DNA of 64,000 bases, from positions 17,050,001 to 17,114,000 of the forward strand of contig CM059625.1 in the NCBI GenBank assembly GCA_030435675.1, written 5' to 3'. The position numbers were made by a program, and so were the translations under genes. The notes under the pieces are model-generated. The model ran no database searches. It saw only the letters and a list, made by a program, of their open reading frames with translations, and was not told where the DNA came from. Below are positions 1 through 10,857 of the stretch, one piece after another (within the stretch, counting starts at the first letter, position 1; each line of letters opens with the position of its first letter). Source of the DNA: Steinernema hermaphroditum (taxonomy: Eukaryota > Nematoda > Chromadorea > Rhabditida > Steinernematidae).

Positions 1-2411
1 TCAAACAGGTGAGACAAGCACCAAAAGACAAATTTAATGAACACTAATCCGCTTCAGGTCTCCCTGTCGGTGCGAACTGTGTTCATTGCCAATTTATCCA
101 TAAGCGATATACTGATGTCCCTAACGAGTCTTCCAGTCACAGCTGTCAACATTTTCACCCGTGATTGGGTGTTTCCCAGAGTGTTTTGCAAGTTAATCGG
201 CGTATTTCAGGTATGCCGTTTGTGTCCAAATTGCTCATTTTCACCTGCTCATGTTTAGGGAGGCAGCATTTTCGTGTCCAGCTTCACGCTGACCGCGATC
301 GCCGTCGATCGCTACTTTCTAATTAGCCGGCCGAACGTTCAGGTAAGAGACACTGGCCGTTTGCCTACGCCTTGGCGCATTTCCACTAATTGCTTCAAGC
401 AAAGTTAGCATTAATAACAGTCACACAGCGGTGACGTCAAATAGGAATACATTTTTGCATTTCTTTGGAAAGCGTTCCTACACATTTTGACTAGATTTCG
501 TGTGTGGGTTTGCATGTCGATCGTTCTTCTGATCAACGGCTTAAGCCATTGATGCATTTTTATAACAGTTCCACTTGAAGTGTAAGCCTTGATTTGAAGA
601 TGTTTTGGACATAATAAGTTTATTCGATTTGAAATGGTAGAAATTGGTAGAAATGTATCCTTCTGACCTCAGTCAAAGCTCTCACGGCTACACTAAACCA
701 AACGAATTTTTTATTGACACAACCCGACATATCCTAAAAAAGCTTAGTACGTCAGCAGATTAGAGATTTTATTAAACTGTTCTCAGTGGACTTTCCTTCA
801 TACACAGCGTAACGAAAACAAGCCCTTTTACCCCTTAAGCGCTTTTTGTGTGTCGACCCGTCACGCACAGCATTGTACTTTGAAACCCGGACAAAACAAC
901 TGATCCGTCTTTTTAGGTGATCAACTTCAGCCGAGCCATCACCATAGTCGCCGGTATTTGGTTCATCGGGTATGGACTGGCGCTGCCTGTCGGCTTTTTT
1001 TCAAAAGCCGAATCTTATCCGCCGTATTGCGGCTCATTTTGTGAAGAACAATGGTGAGTGATTTTAAATGAGCGGAGGTTATTGTACGCTATTGCTAGGC
1101 CCGACGCAGTAGACGGAGTTTCAAAGATGCGCCGCTTTTACGGGTTGACTGTGCTCGTTCTACAGTTCGGCATGCCGGTCGTGATTTCGTCGTTATGCTA
1201 CATTGCCGTGAGCCGGGTCATCTCGCGACAGATCGAGAAGCGTCGTCGCCAACATATGCTTCCCGATAACGAACAGAAGTTGGTTAGCCGCAAGAATCGA
1301 TCGCTCAGGTTAGTTGCGTTTAATTGTTTTCTATGTAACGACCTCCTCTTTGCGTTGTTCTTTGAAGATTATGCAAATTTATGGATTTGTTTTCGTCTGT
1401 GCAAGCACTGCCTTCCATGCTAATAAGGTCATCTTTGAGCTGAATTGTCATTCTGTTAAACATTACTAAGCTAGCCGGAACATTTAGGCAGATTACAAAT
1501 TTACTAGTCACACGGGAAATTGCAATCATCGGTTGTTTATATAGTAGTCGGACGACGACAAATACGCCGCCGAAATATTGCAAAAACATGCATTTTAGTA
1601 CGGTGGTTCGTGTTTCGCAGGGATCAACATTCACTTCGTTTTCAACTTCCTGCTGTAGCATAAATTTCACGTAAACACGAAACCGTTTTGGTGCTATTTT
1701 TGAGTTTGGGGCCACCTTGCTTCCCTCAAAAACGTGCGCAAAACAGGATATGTTTTTAGGTTAGTCTATTGCAATTACTATGCTGGTATTCACACATTTT
1801 AGTACGACATGTTCTGCACTAATCTCTAAAAGCCGTTAAAACATGTCCTCCACTCTTTACTAGTCCAGGCTGGGCGCAGATAACATTTGAGATTGAGTTG
1901 TAGCACGATAAAGCTATTGTCGTTAGTACAGATAACTGCATTTTTGGGTCGATTTTGAATGCTTTTCTTTTTCGCACCCACGAAATCTAAAATAACTAAT
2001 CAGATGACTGACTTTGAGGGCCGTAGTTTTGTGGCAAAGGGCATATTAAGTCTTTTGAACAAGGTTCCACAATTGCAACCGTGTCGCTTTAAATTTCGAT
2101 GGAAATATGACTTGAGAGCTTTCACTAAACTGTTTACTTTCAGGATGATGGTAAGCATGGTGCTGGGCCTGGTACTCGCTTGGCTACCGCTGAACCTCTT
2201 CAATCTTTGGCGAGACTTTGACAGCAATCAAGAACCTTCCGAGTGGTTCTCACTTCTGTTCGCCGCCGGTCACGTGGTCGCGATGACTTCAGCGGCGCTG
2301 AACCCTGTCATCTACAGCTGGTTCAATCCACAGTTTCGCGAGACTTTGCAGAATGTCTTCCGTAAAGCCGTAGTGAACAAGTCGAAGGCAACGACGGGCA
2401 CAAGTGTTTAA
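1..2411 (+). CDS. Neuropeptide Y/F-type (npr-like) GPCR, 5' end cut off
   Basis: Class A neuropeptide receptor of the nematode NPR (NPY/NPF-receptor-like) group; it would sit in the plasma membrane of neurons. Seen: exons 1-8 (end of an exon), 58-210, 259-342, 917-1053, 1099-1308 and 2144-2411, with consistent phases. TM2 follows the FIANLSISDIL motif, TM3 ends with AVDRYF (DRY), TM4 is in exon 917-1053, TM5 is in VLQFGMPVVISSLCYIAV, a basic intracellular loop 3 follows, TM6 contains LAWLPLNLFNLW, and TM7 carries NPVIYSW (NPxxY). The C-tail is about 30 residues and stops at TAA 2409-2411. The N-terminus and TM1 lie left of the window. TM6 and TM7 are most like NPR-type receptors, but the exact paralogue and the ligand are inference. 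Introns are 48-835 bp. Confidence 0.88.
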
Positions 2412-2679
2412 AGGATCTCAAAGTGTTGACACGTGTTTTTCCTGCTGCTCTTTTTTTGGTGCAAAAGTGCCTTTGTTATTGTGAAGCGTTTTCTCATGAA
2501 ATGTCTATTAATTTATGCATAGGAAATATAATACATTCCATATGTGTATTGTGCCAATGTGACGTGCGAGATGAGTTTGAAGAAAGGGCTGACATACCGT
2601 TGAGAACAGGAATATGTGGAATACCGGTTATGTCCACAGTTGCAGGTTCAAGGACGGCGCGCATCACGGAGCATGTGGG

Positions 2680-3060
2680 AGACGGCAAATCTTCGGAAAT
2701 GGCAGTAGAACTTCTTCTTCTCGGGGCGTTTGCGGCACAAAGGAGGCTTTTGACCTCGCATCTTCTTCGGAGAGATGAGTTCGTGGTCCGGGAATTGCGT
2801 CTTCGGTGGTCCGGGAGCGTCGGCGACCTTCAGGGTGACATCTCACGCAGGCGGATTCCTGGCGTCGGACATCTTGTTTGTCAGCGGTGGTGGGACTACG
2901 GCTTCCGGGTGTCCCAATTCCCTCTGGAAGCCGGAAAACTCACAACTGCCACAGGGTCTACCATCAGACCAACCGGACACTCGGAGAGCGACCGGAGGGA
3001 GCGATCGCTCGCCACCGCGACAAGAGTGAGACTCGGCTTGAACTCGAGTATAAAGAGTAT
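2680..3060 (+). repeat. Diverged copy of the 590-bp dispersed repeat
   Basis: This GC-rich stretch aligns in patches with the repeats at 6,126-6,715 and 30,194-30,783. The clearest patch is GGTGGGACTACGGCTTCCGG here against GGTGGAACTACGGCTCCCTGG there, followed by a similar CTCTGGAAGCCGG block. The AACTTCTTCTTCTCGGGGCG and GGGAATTGCGTCTTCGG blocks upstream also match in the same order. It looks like an older member of the family, in the same orientation. A run of open frames crosses it on both strands, as expected for GC-rich repeat DNA, and I do not call a gene there. Confidence 0.6.
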
Positions 3061-4967
3061 AAACAGAAACGCTGGGACAGTGAAGTTTTTTTTCGGTGAC
3101 CATTTATTCACATAAAAGCGAAATCATACGACAAAATTTTAGCGATCAACGCACAATTCATCGCCTACCAGCTCTGAAAAGATTGTACTTAACTTTCCAA
3201 CTGACCAAACTTCAACTTAAACGAAGAAAATGTCGAAAATCTTGAGTTGCGATTTTGGTGCTTCGTGAAAAGGCAGTCTATTGTTTCATTTTTTCGCTAA
3301 ACGCAGCTCGCAAAACAAACAGAATGGCGTAATTTCCTAATTGTACTTTGTGTTCAGTTGCCAAACTGACAAATGCGATTTGCAATTCAGAGATCGCTTC
3401 CATGTAAGGCTGATATCACGTGGTGTTAGGCTCTCACATATATTAAGATTTGTATAGTGTTTTCACACGCTGACTAGCACAAACACCATAGTTCCACGGT
3501 GTAGTCAAGAATACCACCGTAACCGTCCGATCATCCGCGCCTCCTGGAGTAGCCGAAGGGTCGCTGAAACCGCGAACCCAGCTGCGCCAGCTGGTCGGAT
3601 GATAGACTTCCACTTCGCCAGCTGTGCCACACCGCGGTCTACTCCGGAATCCGGATTTCCTTGTCTGGAGTCCGCCGACGATGCTGTCAAACTCCGACGT
3701 CTGCATTGCATGTGCACCGTTCGTTGTGCTTTCTTTGCGTCTTTATCGGAATCAGCTCTGAGATCGCCCTTTTCAGCTCCAACATCGCGGCACCTGATAA
3801 AGAAGATCAGCGACGACTACGGTGTGATATTTATCGTCTTTGTGCTTTGTATGACGTGTTTCACGGCGTAAGCCGTTAATTCAATTGTCTAAGCTCGATA
3901 ACAGACACCGTTTCCGAATTTCTGGATATTTTCTGCAGACTTTGCTTTCACTTTCTGACTTTTGTTCAGCCTTCGAGGGCACATCCTAAAATTTACATTT
4001 CAAAGTTCGCCGTCACGCAAAAATTTTATACATGTTTTATCGGACGCCTCCATTAGTCGAATTGGATTGAATTCAAAATTTCGTCGGCATGCCAAGGAAG
4101 TCACCATTGTCCTCATCTGGACGAATATTTCACAGAAATCCTTTGAAGAAGGGCATTCAGGCAAACAGCAAGGATAAATTCAGAGTGAAAATATTTGGTG
4201 ACGTGCAAATACTGCGAACGCTTGAATGGAAGAAGTTTGTGAACAAAAGCATTGTTGTCTCGCCTGCATGGCTTTTTCACTGTGGTGTAAAACCGCGACG
4301 TAATTGTCTTTTGTTTGCTCTGTAAACAAAAATAAAAAATACAATAATAAAAATATTGAATACCATTGAATAATTACCATCCTCCGTGAGTGCATTCCTT
4401 GATGTGTTGTTGCCAAAAATACTATTTGTACTATTCACCAGAAAAAAACTATAGCTGCAGGGAGCAGTAGTGAATGTAACTGTTTGCCATCCCAAGTCAA
4501 AGTTCATCTTATTTTTACGTGTTATTTGTTTATTTGCTTATAAGATACACGCCGAGGAAGCAAGTTCAGCACAAAGCTTTTCTCCTTTCCCCGCTGTTGG
4601 AGTTCATTGGACTGGAGACAGACGCTTACAGCGAAAGTACTACAGAGCCATGTGTTTTAGGAAAAATAAAGCGCAAGCACGAACATAAGCTATCTACTGT
4701 GTTATTTTATTATGTTGTCATTACGACGGAATTGGATATGATGTTCATTCATGTAACTCCATTCATGAAAATGCGTATATGATGTGAATAATTAAAGCCG
4801 CTTTGAAAGTAAGTCAAGAGAAAAATGCGATGCTCGGCTTGTTGGAGAAGGGAACACAAGGAACGAATGATAGTGGTTATTTTCGAGTTTTCGACGAAAG
4901 ATCGTCTGTTGGAATGTAACGCTTTTTTGGTTCTCAAATAAATAGAAACAGCTTTTTCTACAGTTGT
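3061..4967. other. Gene-free stretch with a reverse-oriented repeat fragment
   Basis: No convincing coding exon was found. Around 3,490-3,710 the minus strand carries blocks resembling the 590-bp repeat family (a GACGTCGGAGTT block and a CCGTGGAACTATGG block), so this looks like an inverted, decayed copy. From about 3,880 onward the DNA is AT-rich intergenic sequence with several AATAAA motifs on the plus strand (for example near 4,330, 4,664 and 4,938) but no gene that uses them. Confidence 0.5.
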
Positions 4968-7774
4968 CTATTTGACCGTTTCTTCTTGCGGTGACGGCTT
5001 CTTCATCTCGAGTCGATTCGCGCTTTCCTCTGGTTCGATCGTTTCCACCAGTCGAACACTGAATACCACCTTGTAACGGATGTCGAAGAATGCGCAGCCA
5101 TGATAGGCGATGTTGAGAAAAACGCCTGCGTATTCACATATTGCGAACACATCGTATCCTGAAAAGTTATTAAGCTTTAGATGGGCCTATCAGTTCGCCC
5201 AATAGAATAAATTTTCCTCTCAAAAATATAACTATTGATGTATCCAAAGAGACATCCCCTGTTTGTTTGTTTTTTCGGTCTCATGTAAGTCGAAATGCCT
5301 TTTTTTCTGAAATGGAGTCAAAGTGAAAGTCAGTAGAGGACTTAGCAATGAACTTTGGCCGAAGAGAATTTATATAAACGCTGATGACCTTTTAGGAATC
5401 ATCTTCAATACAATTGGTTTTTTTGTAGAGTTCTGGCTTCAACGCAAGGACTCATTCGTAGGCGGTACTCATTCTTAATACCACTACAGTATGCTCGAAG
5501 AACGCGTGAGAACTTTGCTGCAAGAAAAGGTCGCCAGGGTAAACGCCTCCGAATTTCTAATATTTTCTAAATCAAAAAAACATTACCCCAAGTGATGCAC
5601 TTCTTCCAGTATAGTATGAAAGACCCAATGAGGATAGGGACAGACAACATATACGCTACTGCGAACAACATCTTCAATCGGTAGCTAAGGCGACCCTGAA
5701 AAATGTAGTGTCCGAATTTCGCTACTTTTGAATGTTTCACATACATATGGATTTAAGTAGTAAAGTGAATGACGATGACAAAACAAATTGGCGATGAAGA
5801 ATCCGATGCCGCAAAATCCGAATATGTAGAATAGGACCACGTGAATTTATAAAACGGGAAAATATACATAAATATAGAATAACTAGTAGCTTACGGATAT
5901 TTTCTCGTTCTCCAATAATCGAAAGAGCAGCCAAGAAGAAGAGTTCAGCCAGACCAACAAGGAGGTACGCATAGCGCATAAAGTGGTAAAGTCGTTTTCG
6001 TTCGTAGTTGACGTTCAGCAACCGGTTGTATCTACTGACTGAAAGAGGATTCAGACGCTGTAAGAGGTCTTGATTGTAGGAAGTGGTCCGAAACGAAAAC
6101 AAAGCTGTCGTTGGTTTTTCACGAGTTTTCACGAGTTTACTTCTCGTATCAGAGGCTTACGCCTTGCGAGACGTCATATATATGCACAAGAAACACATTA
6201 TCACTCCGTAGTCGCCGGTCTTCTTCTGACTTCGGCACATCAGAGTAGAGCACGGCGATGCCATTAGTGTGCGCGGGCATCAGAGAGGCGAAGAGCTGAT
6301 TCCGGAGACGGTGGAGCACAGCAAACCCATCTTCAGCTCAGGTGGCGGCGTGGACGTCGGAGTTGAGGAGCTTCTTCGGCGGCTTCCGCGGGCGGCACGA
6401 GTGAAGAACAGGCATGCAGGCGAAACGCGTTGTCGGAGCACAACAGGCGAACCGGGAACCATCAGGGCAGCTGGCGACGCGGACTTCGGAATTGCGGCGG
6501 TTCTTCGGCTTCTCTGGCGGCGCGAGTGGAGTCGGGCGGCAGTGACGGGCTTCTTGGCAAGACGGTGGAACTACGGCTCCCTGGTGTTCCAGGCCTTCTG
6601 GGAGTCGGGGCGATCATTGCGCCAACAACGACGGCCGAGAACGACCGCTCACTCAACTCAGTCGGCTCAGACAGCTTCAGAGAGAGCGAGCGGACGACCC
6701 GACCGATCGCTGGGGGCACAAATGAAAGACCCTTGGTTTTTTCTTTTTTTTTTTTTTTTTGCTGCACTTGACCTCGGACCATCACATGCAAGCTCGGAAG
6801 CGTTGGTTTTTTTTCGAAGTCATATTATATTACTGCGGAAATTCACATTTTTTCAGTTAGCAATCGGTGAATTTTCCCTATTATACGTGCACAAAAGAGC
6901 ATGTCTGTAAGGAGTGGTCCGGAAAAACACATGAAGTGAAATGTGAATCAACCCTTTGCTCAACGTTGCCTTCGAAAAGTTTGCAGCAAGTAAGACAAAC
7001 AAACTTACATCCGGTAAATAGCTCGACGACTCTGATTGGCACGTGCATCAAAATGAATAGTTGCCAAAATGTTCGTTCGAGTGGTAGGTTGATGATGCGC
7101 GAAAGAGATGGCAATCGAGCTCTCTGAAAGTGGACGGAGTTGAGCAGTTGGGCATCTTTTAGAGGTTTTGCTGTTTGCTTATCAGAATTGTAATTGAAGT
7201 AACGTCGAAAATGTTAAGTGCGATCATCTGAGTTTTATTGTGATGGATTTGTCAAGTGCAACACGCAAAGCGATCAGGTACGTTTAGACCGTTTATATTG
7301 TTTATAATTTTAACAAGCGTTTGTTCTAAATAAGTAGTATATCAACCCCATCAATGCTAATTCTAATCGTAATATGTCACTCATTATAGGCGGAAGTTGC
7401 ATAGGACATGATTGGCCCAGGTCCAGAAAACATTTTCGCTAGGTTTATGTTAGACCCAAAAGAGATCCAAGCTGATTTCAAAGATTACTTCAACAATTGT
7501 GTAAGACGTAAGATAAGATGTAAGCACTTACGCCACACTGCCAATTGTAATTGCTGATTTCATCGTTGTGAAAAACGAGCGCAATACCAATTGCGGCAAC
7601 AGACCCAATTAATGGTGGAAAGAATCCTCCGCAAAAGACTTGCGTCGGTTTTAATCTGAAGCACTGCTCTGCATTATGATGATTCAACCAAAATTACCTG
7701 ATCAGCTCAGTAAACTTCTTCCTTCCGTCCGTGTAAAACTTATACACTGATTCGAAACGTTCGCCCTTCTCCAT
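4968..7774 (-). CDS. FRAG1/DRAM/Sfk1-family (PGAP2-like) multi-pass membrane protein
   Basis: Probable 297-residue membrane protein of the FRAG1/PGAP2 family; PGAP2 proteins act in the secretory pathway on GPI-anchor lipid remodelling, and the role of this paralogue is unknown. Exons (minus): 7774-7698, 7655-7532, 7123-7009, 6038-5895, 5842-5745, 5695-5587, 5517-5482 and 5158-4968; the phases join into one frame. Seen: ATG at 7774; TM1 after the QVFCGG motif; an ERTFWQLFILMHVPIRVVE segment; a YAYLLVGLAELFFLAAL TM; an HRHSLYYLNPY loop; a FAICEYAGVFLNIAYHG TM matching the family's FAxxEY signature; and a charged tail. Oddities: exon 5842-5745 has no AG acceptor at its start, and a 590-bp repeat sits in the intron between 7,008 and 6,039. 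An LTR-like stretch abuts the start codon. The family call is from motif recall. Confidence 0.72.
6126..6715. mobile_element. 590-bp dispersed repeat, copy A (possible solo LTR)
   Basis: It aligns without gaps to 30,194-30,783 (constant offset 24,068), with roughly a dozen substitutions over 590 bases; similarity stops abruptly at both ends, after TTTTCACGAGTTT on the left and CGATCGCTGGGG on the right. Read on the minus strand it holds a TATATA motif (GCATATATATGACG) followed closely by a GGCGTAAGCC hairpin and an AAATAAA polyadenylation-like motif. That is the order expected of a promoter plus poly(A) region in an LTR. It lies inside an intron of the PGAP2-like gene. A plus-strand frame of about 200 codons spans it but shows no recognisable domain. 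A poly-T run at about 6,745 lies just outside. Confidence 0.75.
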
Positions 7775-7779
7775 TGACG

Positions 7780-8110
7780 CGCTGGGCACCCTTAATCGGA
7801 GAGTCGAGAAGTAGAGCACAGATTCAATGGTAGATAAACAGAATTTATTGCAAATGTTGACGTTACACCGAACGTTGTTACGTACGTAACTCCGAGAGGA
7901 ACACGTGGCTTAGAGGGAAACTATTAGGTCGCGGAAGTGGTCACCGCGGTCAGCCGGTGAATCACGGCCGGTTTCGCCGGCGGTTTGACCACAATGTCGC
8001 AGACAGCCAAATCTAGTTCTCGAAAGGAATCTTTTGTTGGTGGGCGCCCCATCACGATTGCGGTTTTTGCTTCCGGGCGTGACCTCAAAAATTGACAACT
8101 TTCACTTTTG
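7780..8110 (-). mobile_element. LTR-like or other repeat remnant next to a start codon
   Basis: This GC-rich stretch is unlike the flanking AT-rich DNA. On the minus strand it carries CCGGCGAAACCGGCCG-type inverted motifs, a 14-base perfect palindrome GTTACGTACGTAAC at 7,877-7,890, and an AATAAA at 7,849-7,844 followed by a short run to the ATG of the PGAP2-like gene at 7,774. The order resembles the R/U5 part of an LTR, but no second copy, primer-binding site or TG..CA ends could be confirmed. It could equally be an unusual 5' UTR and promoter of the neighbouring gene. Confidence 0.3.
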
Positions 8111-8285
8111 CGGAGAAAAAGATCTGGTTAAAATGATTTCTAATCGAAGCGATCGCAGCGTGTTTCATTCATCAGCGGACATCCGAGAAAAAAAGATAAA
8201 TGAGTCTTTTTGCCTAGGCACCTCAATCACTACATTCGTTCTGCAAGAATCACAACTACTTTTCTTAATCACTTTTCACGAAATG

Positions 8286-8742
8286 AAGAATATCGCACGA
8301 CGAGCCAGGCTCAAGTTCATTATCCGAGATTATGTTAAGAATCTGCCGAGCGAAAGCCGGTTTTAGGAAACGTAGTAGACTTGCAAACCTAGACAGCCTT
8401 TTCATAAATCACAGAAATGTATCAAGTTACCGATCAGCTTACCGTACCGATCAGCTTACTGTTCCGAGAGGTCAATGTAGGAAATTTAGATTTTTGGACA
8501 ATGATGAAATGTATTCCGGAAAAAAATGTTATTTTTGAACACGAGGATGACGGTCCGTACTCTGCATTTCGAGTCGAGAATTCAGTAGGGTGAGTGGTGC
8601 CATAAAATACATTTTTGTGATTTATGGAAATGATCCCTAAGTTTGCAAGTCTAGTACGCTTTCTAAAACCGGTTTCGGGTCGACAAATTCTTGACATTAT
8701 CTCAGATAATAAACTTGAGCTGGGCTCATCGTGCGATATCCT
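8286..8742. repeat. Foldback element with about 130-bp inverted arms
   Basis: Left arm 8,286-8,417 and right arm about 8,612-8,742 are inverted copies. The left reads ATATCGCACGACGAGCC through GCCGGTTTTAGGAAACG to TTCATAAATCACA; the reverse complement of the right reads ATATCGCACGATGAGCC through ACCGGTTTTAGAAAGCG to TCCATAAATCACA. The arms have diverged by substitutions, and the middle (about 195 bp) contains a GATCAGCTTACcG motif twice. The translations of both arms are also similar, as expected from the inversion. This fits a MITE or foldback transposon; target-site duplications could not be defined. Confidence 0.75.
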
Positions 8743-8745
8743 TAA

Positions 8746-10003
8746 TAATAGCGCAATTAATCAACAACTATTCAGAAACAAGAAAAAAATGAATTACAAG
8801 TTCATTTTACAGCTAAGGTACTTCCCGTTCATGAAAGCTGGTCCAGATTTCTTGCAATCACAGAACTATGGAAGCAGCCAAGTTTAGCGACGAATGTCGT
8901 GGATTGAAAACAGAACATCTACTGTGAGCTCCTGTGAATCGTGGGATTCTTATCTTACTCTAGAACACAGAGTGATCACCACAAGCCTTCTCATCTCGTT
9001 GACGTGGACAAGAAGGACAGGGAGGTTCCGTGCATAGGAGATATTCGTTCACGTCGTTTTTGGATGCAGTTTCTTGCCGAATTTTTCTCCTGGCGTAGCA
9101 GATTTCGGGACTTCATCAAGCTGCTATTGACTGCGGCTGTTTCCAATGTATCAGCGGTCTTCTGTCTTTCAGGACGATCGCTCCGATGAACACCGAATTT
9201 TTGAAACCTGGTATCTATGATAGTAAACAGTTCTTTAAAAGTGAGTCCGCATGCTACACAGATCTCCGCTTCTAAAGATTGTGTAAGTTATTTACCGAGA
9301 CAAAGATGGGAGCTGAAAAACGTGGAGTAACTTTCAAGCATGGTAATGTGCCACATATGCCTTGTATGGATAGCGCAACAGCTCACACATAGTCGTACAT
9401 CACTGGTGCCGCTTGTATCTGTGAGGCTTATCGGTCGGTCGTTGAAATGTGCGACTATGAGAAAGGGTTATTAGTCATATCTGAACTCGCAATCTCATGG
9501 TGTTATGCAGTGAGCGTACGGAAGCGGGCTGCTTTCACTGTTCGCACTGTTGCGCTAATTCTCTTTAGCCGCCAAATAGACCGATTGCCCAATATTTGCG
9601 TATGCCAATGACGTAAAAATCTGATGTCACGGTCTGTTCCTTTAAATCTTCGAAAAGATCATATTTCACTCTTTTCCCACGCTGTGGCCTTTTTTGAAAT
9701 ATGGAGAAGTGCTCTTCTGGACAATGCCCTTCTCGCAGCATCTGTCTGTGGGAAAAGCTTTTGCGCATCGATGTCTCTTTGACACAGAGCGAGGAGTTAA
9801 TGTTGATTGATTACCTAATGCCAATAATTATATCGGCACATCAAGCGAGCAACTGAAAGTGATTGGAGGGGCCGAGCAGAAGGCGGAGAGGCTAAGCGTC
9901 AATAGATAAGGATTTACGCTTTCCGCGCGAAGCGTAACGGTCACTGTGTGTCAATATTTGCGCTTTTGTCATGCGACCACTGTTTCGTGGAAGTTAAAAG
10001 TTC
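8746..10003. other. Mostly non-coding; one possible first exon at 9,186-9,240
   Basis: No gene is recognised. One candidate is worth recording: a strong acceptor (CTGTCTTTCAG, ending 9,172) followed 13 bases later by ATG at 9,186, an 18-codon open frame beginning MNTEFLKPGIY, and a GTGAGT donor at 9,241. That is the architecture of a trans-spliced first coding exon. No continuation exon with the right phase (1) was found downstream, so it is only a candidate. Confidence 0.3.
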
Positions 10004-10143
10004 ATGGCGTGGACAGAGGCGCCCTACGCGACGTATTTGTATGATGAAGCGGCGTCGTTAAACACTATTGAGGGATGTGGAGAGTTTACAGCTTCTGCAG
10101 TTGTTCTCGACTCCCGTGGACATCATCCATCACTGTCAAACAG
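10004..10143 (+). CDS. Possible orphan first exon (46 codons)
   Basis: ATG at 10,004 opens a frame of 46 full codons, beginning MAWTEAPYATYLYDEA and ending HHPSLSN plus two bases, directly followed by a GTGAGA donor at 10,144 (phase 2). Base composition and the donor suggest a genuine exon, but the next exon was not found and the protein is not recognised. It is not in frame with the Wnt gene starting at 10,858. It may belong to a transcript whose other exons lie in the GC-rich tract around 10.2-10.8 kb, or it may be chance. Confidence 0.3.
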
Positions 10144-10857
10144 GTGAGAATTAGGATCAACAACTCAGAAGGGCCCGTCTCGGCTCCATCGTCGTTGTGC
10201 GCCCTGAGATGGGACGCACTTCCACCACAGTTTTTCCCAAGCCGGTGATCCATTGGCTGACACACACCTACATGTAAAATTAATTTGAATTTCGAGTGAC
10301 CGCGCGCTAGCAACATTAGCGCCGAGTTCGATGGCCTCGGCAAAATTAATTAACCCCTCGCGGACAACCAATCTATTATTTCCTTGCGTCGGCCGGGCTC
10401 GTTCACTCGCATCAGTGCGTTGTGCTCACCTCGGGATCTATCTATTCAATCCGGCCATCCATCTCATTTATATCAATGACTCTTCCGTATCAGCTCCACC
10501 ACCACTCTGCTACTCTATCAAACGGCCTCCGCGATGTTGATAGGTGAGGGCGATCGTGTTTCGTCGAGTCTTAATCAATTCTCTTAAAACAACTTTTTGT
10601 CTGCAGTCATTTTTCACTTTTTGAGTGCAACATGACGGTATTCCTTTGCACTGTGGTCCGCTAAGCGTGTGCCCGAGCCGATGACCCCGCCCCAGTCGCC
10701 CCTGATCACACGTCCAATCGCCTATTCGGGCCTATTCAAGGGCCACTCACTTTTTCTCACTCGCCCTGATTAGAGTAATCTCTTTTTCACATATTATTTA
10801 TGATTACCCGTACGCGCGAATTCTGCTCTATCTATGGGATTTGCGTTCTTTGCAGGA

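Noticed and set aside
2423..3115. 230-codon plus-strand open frame after the GPCR
   Set aside because: It coincides with the diverged copy of the 590-bp repeat; overlapping frames on both strands point to GC-rich repeat DNA.
6269..6910. 213-codon frame across repeat copy A
   Set aside because: The same frame in copy B runs into different sequence at the repeat boundary, so it is part of the mobile element and not a host gene; no domain seen.
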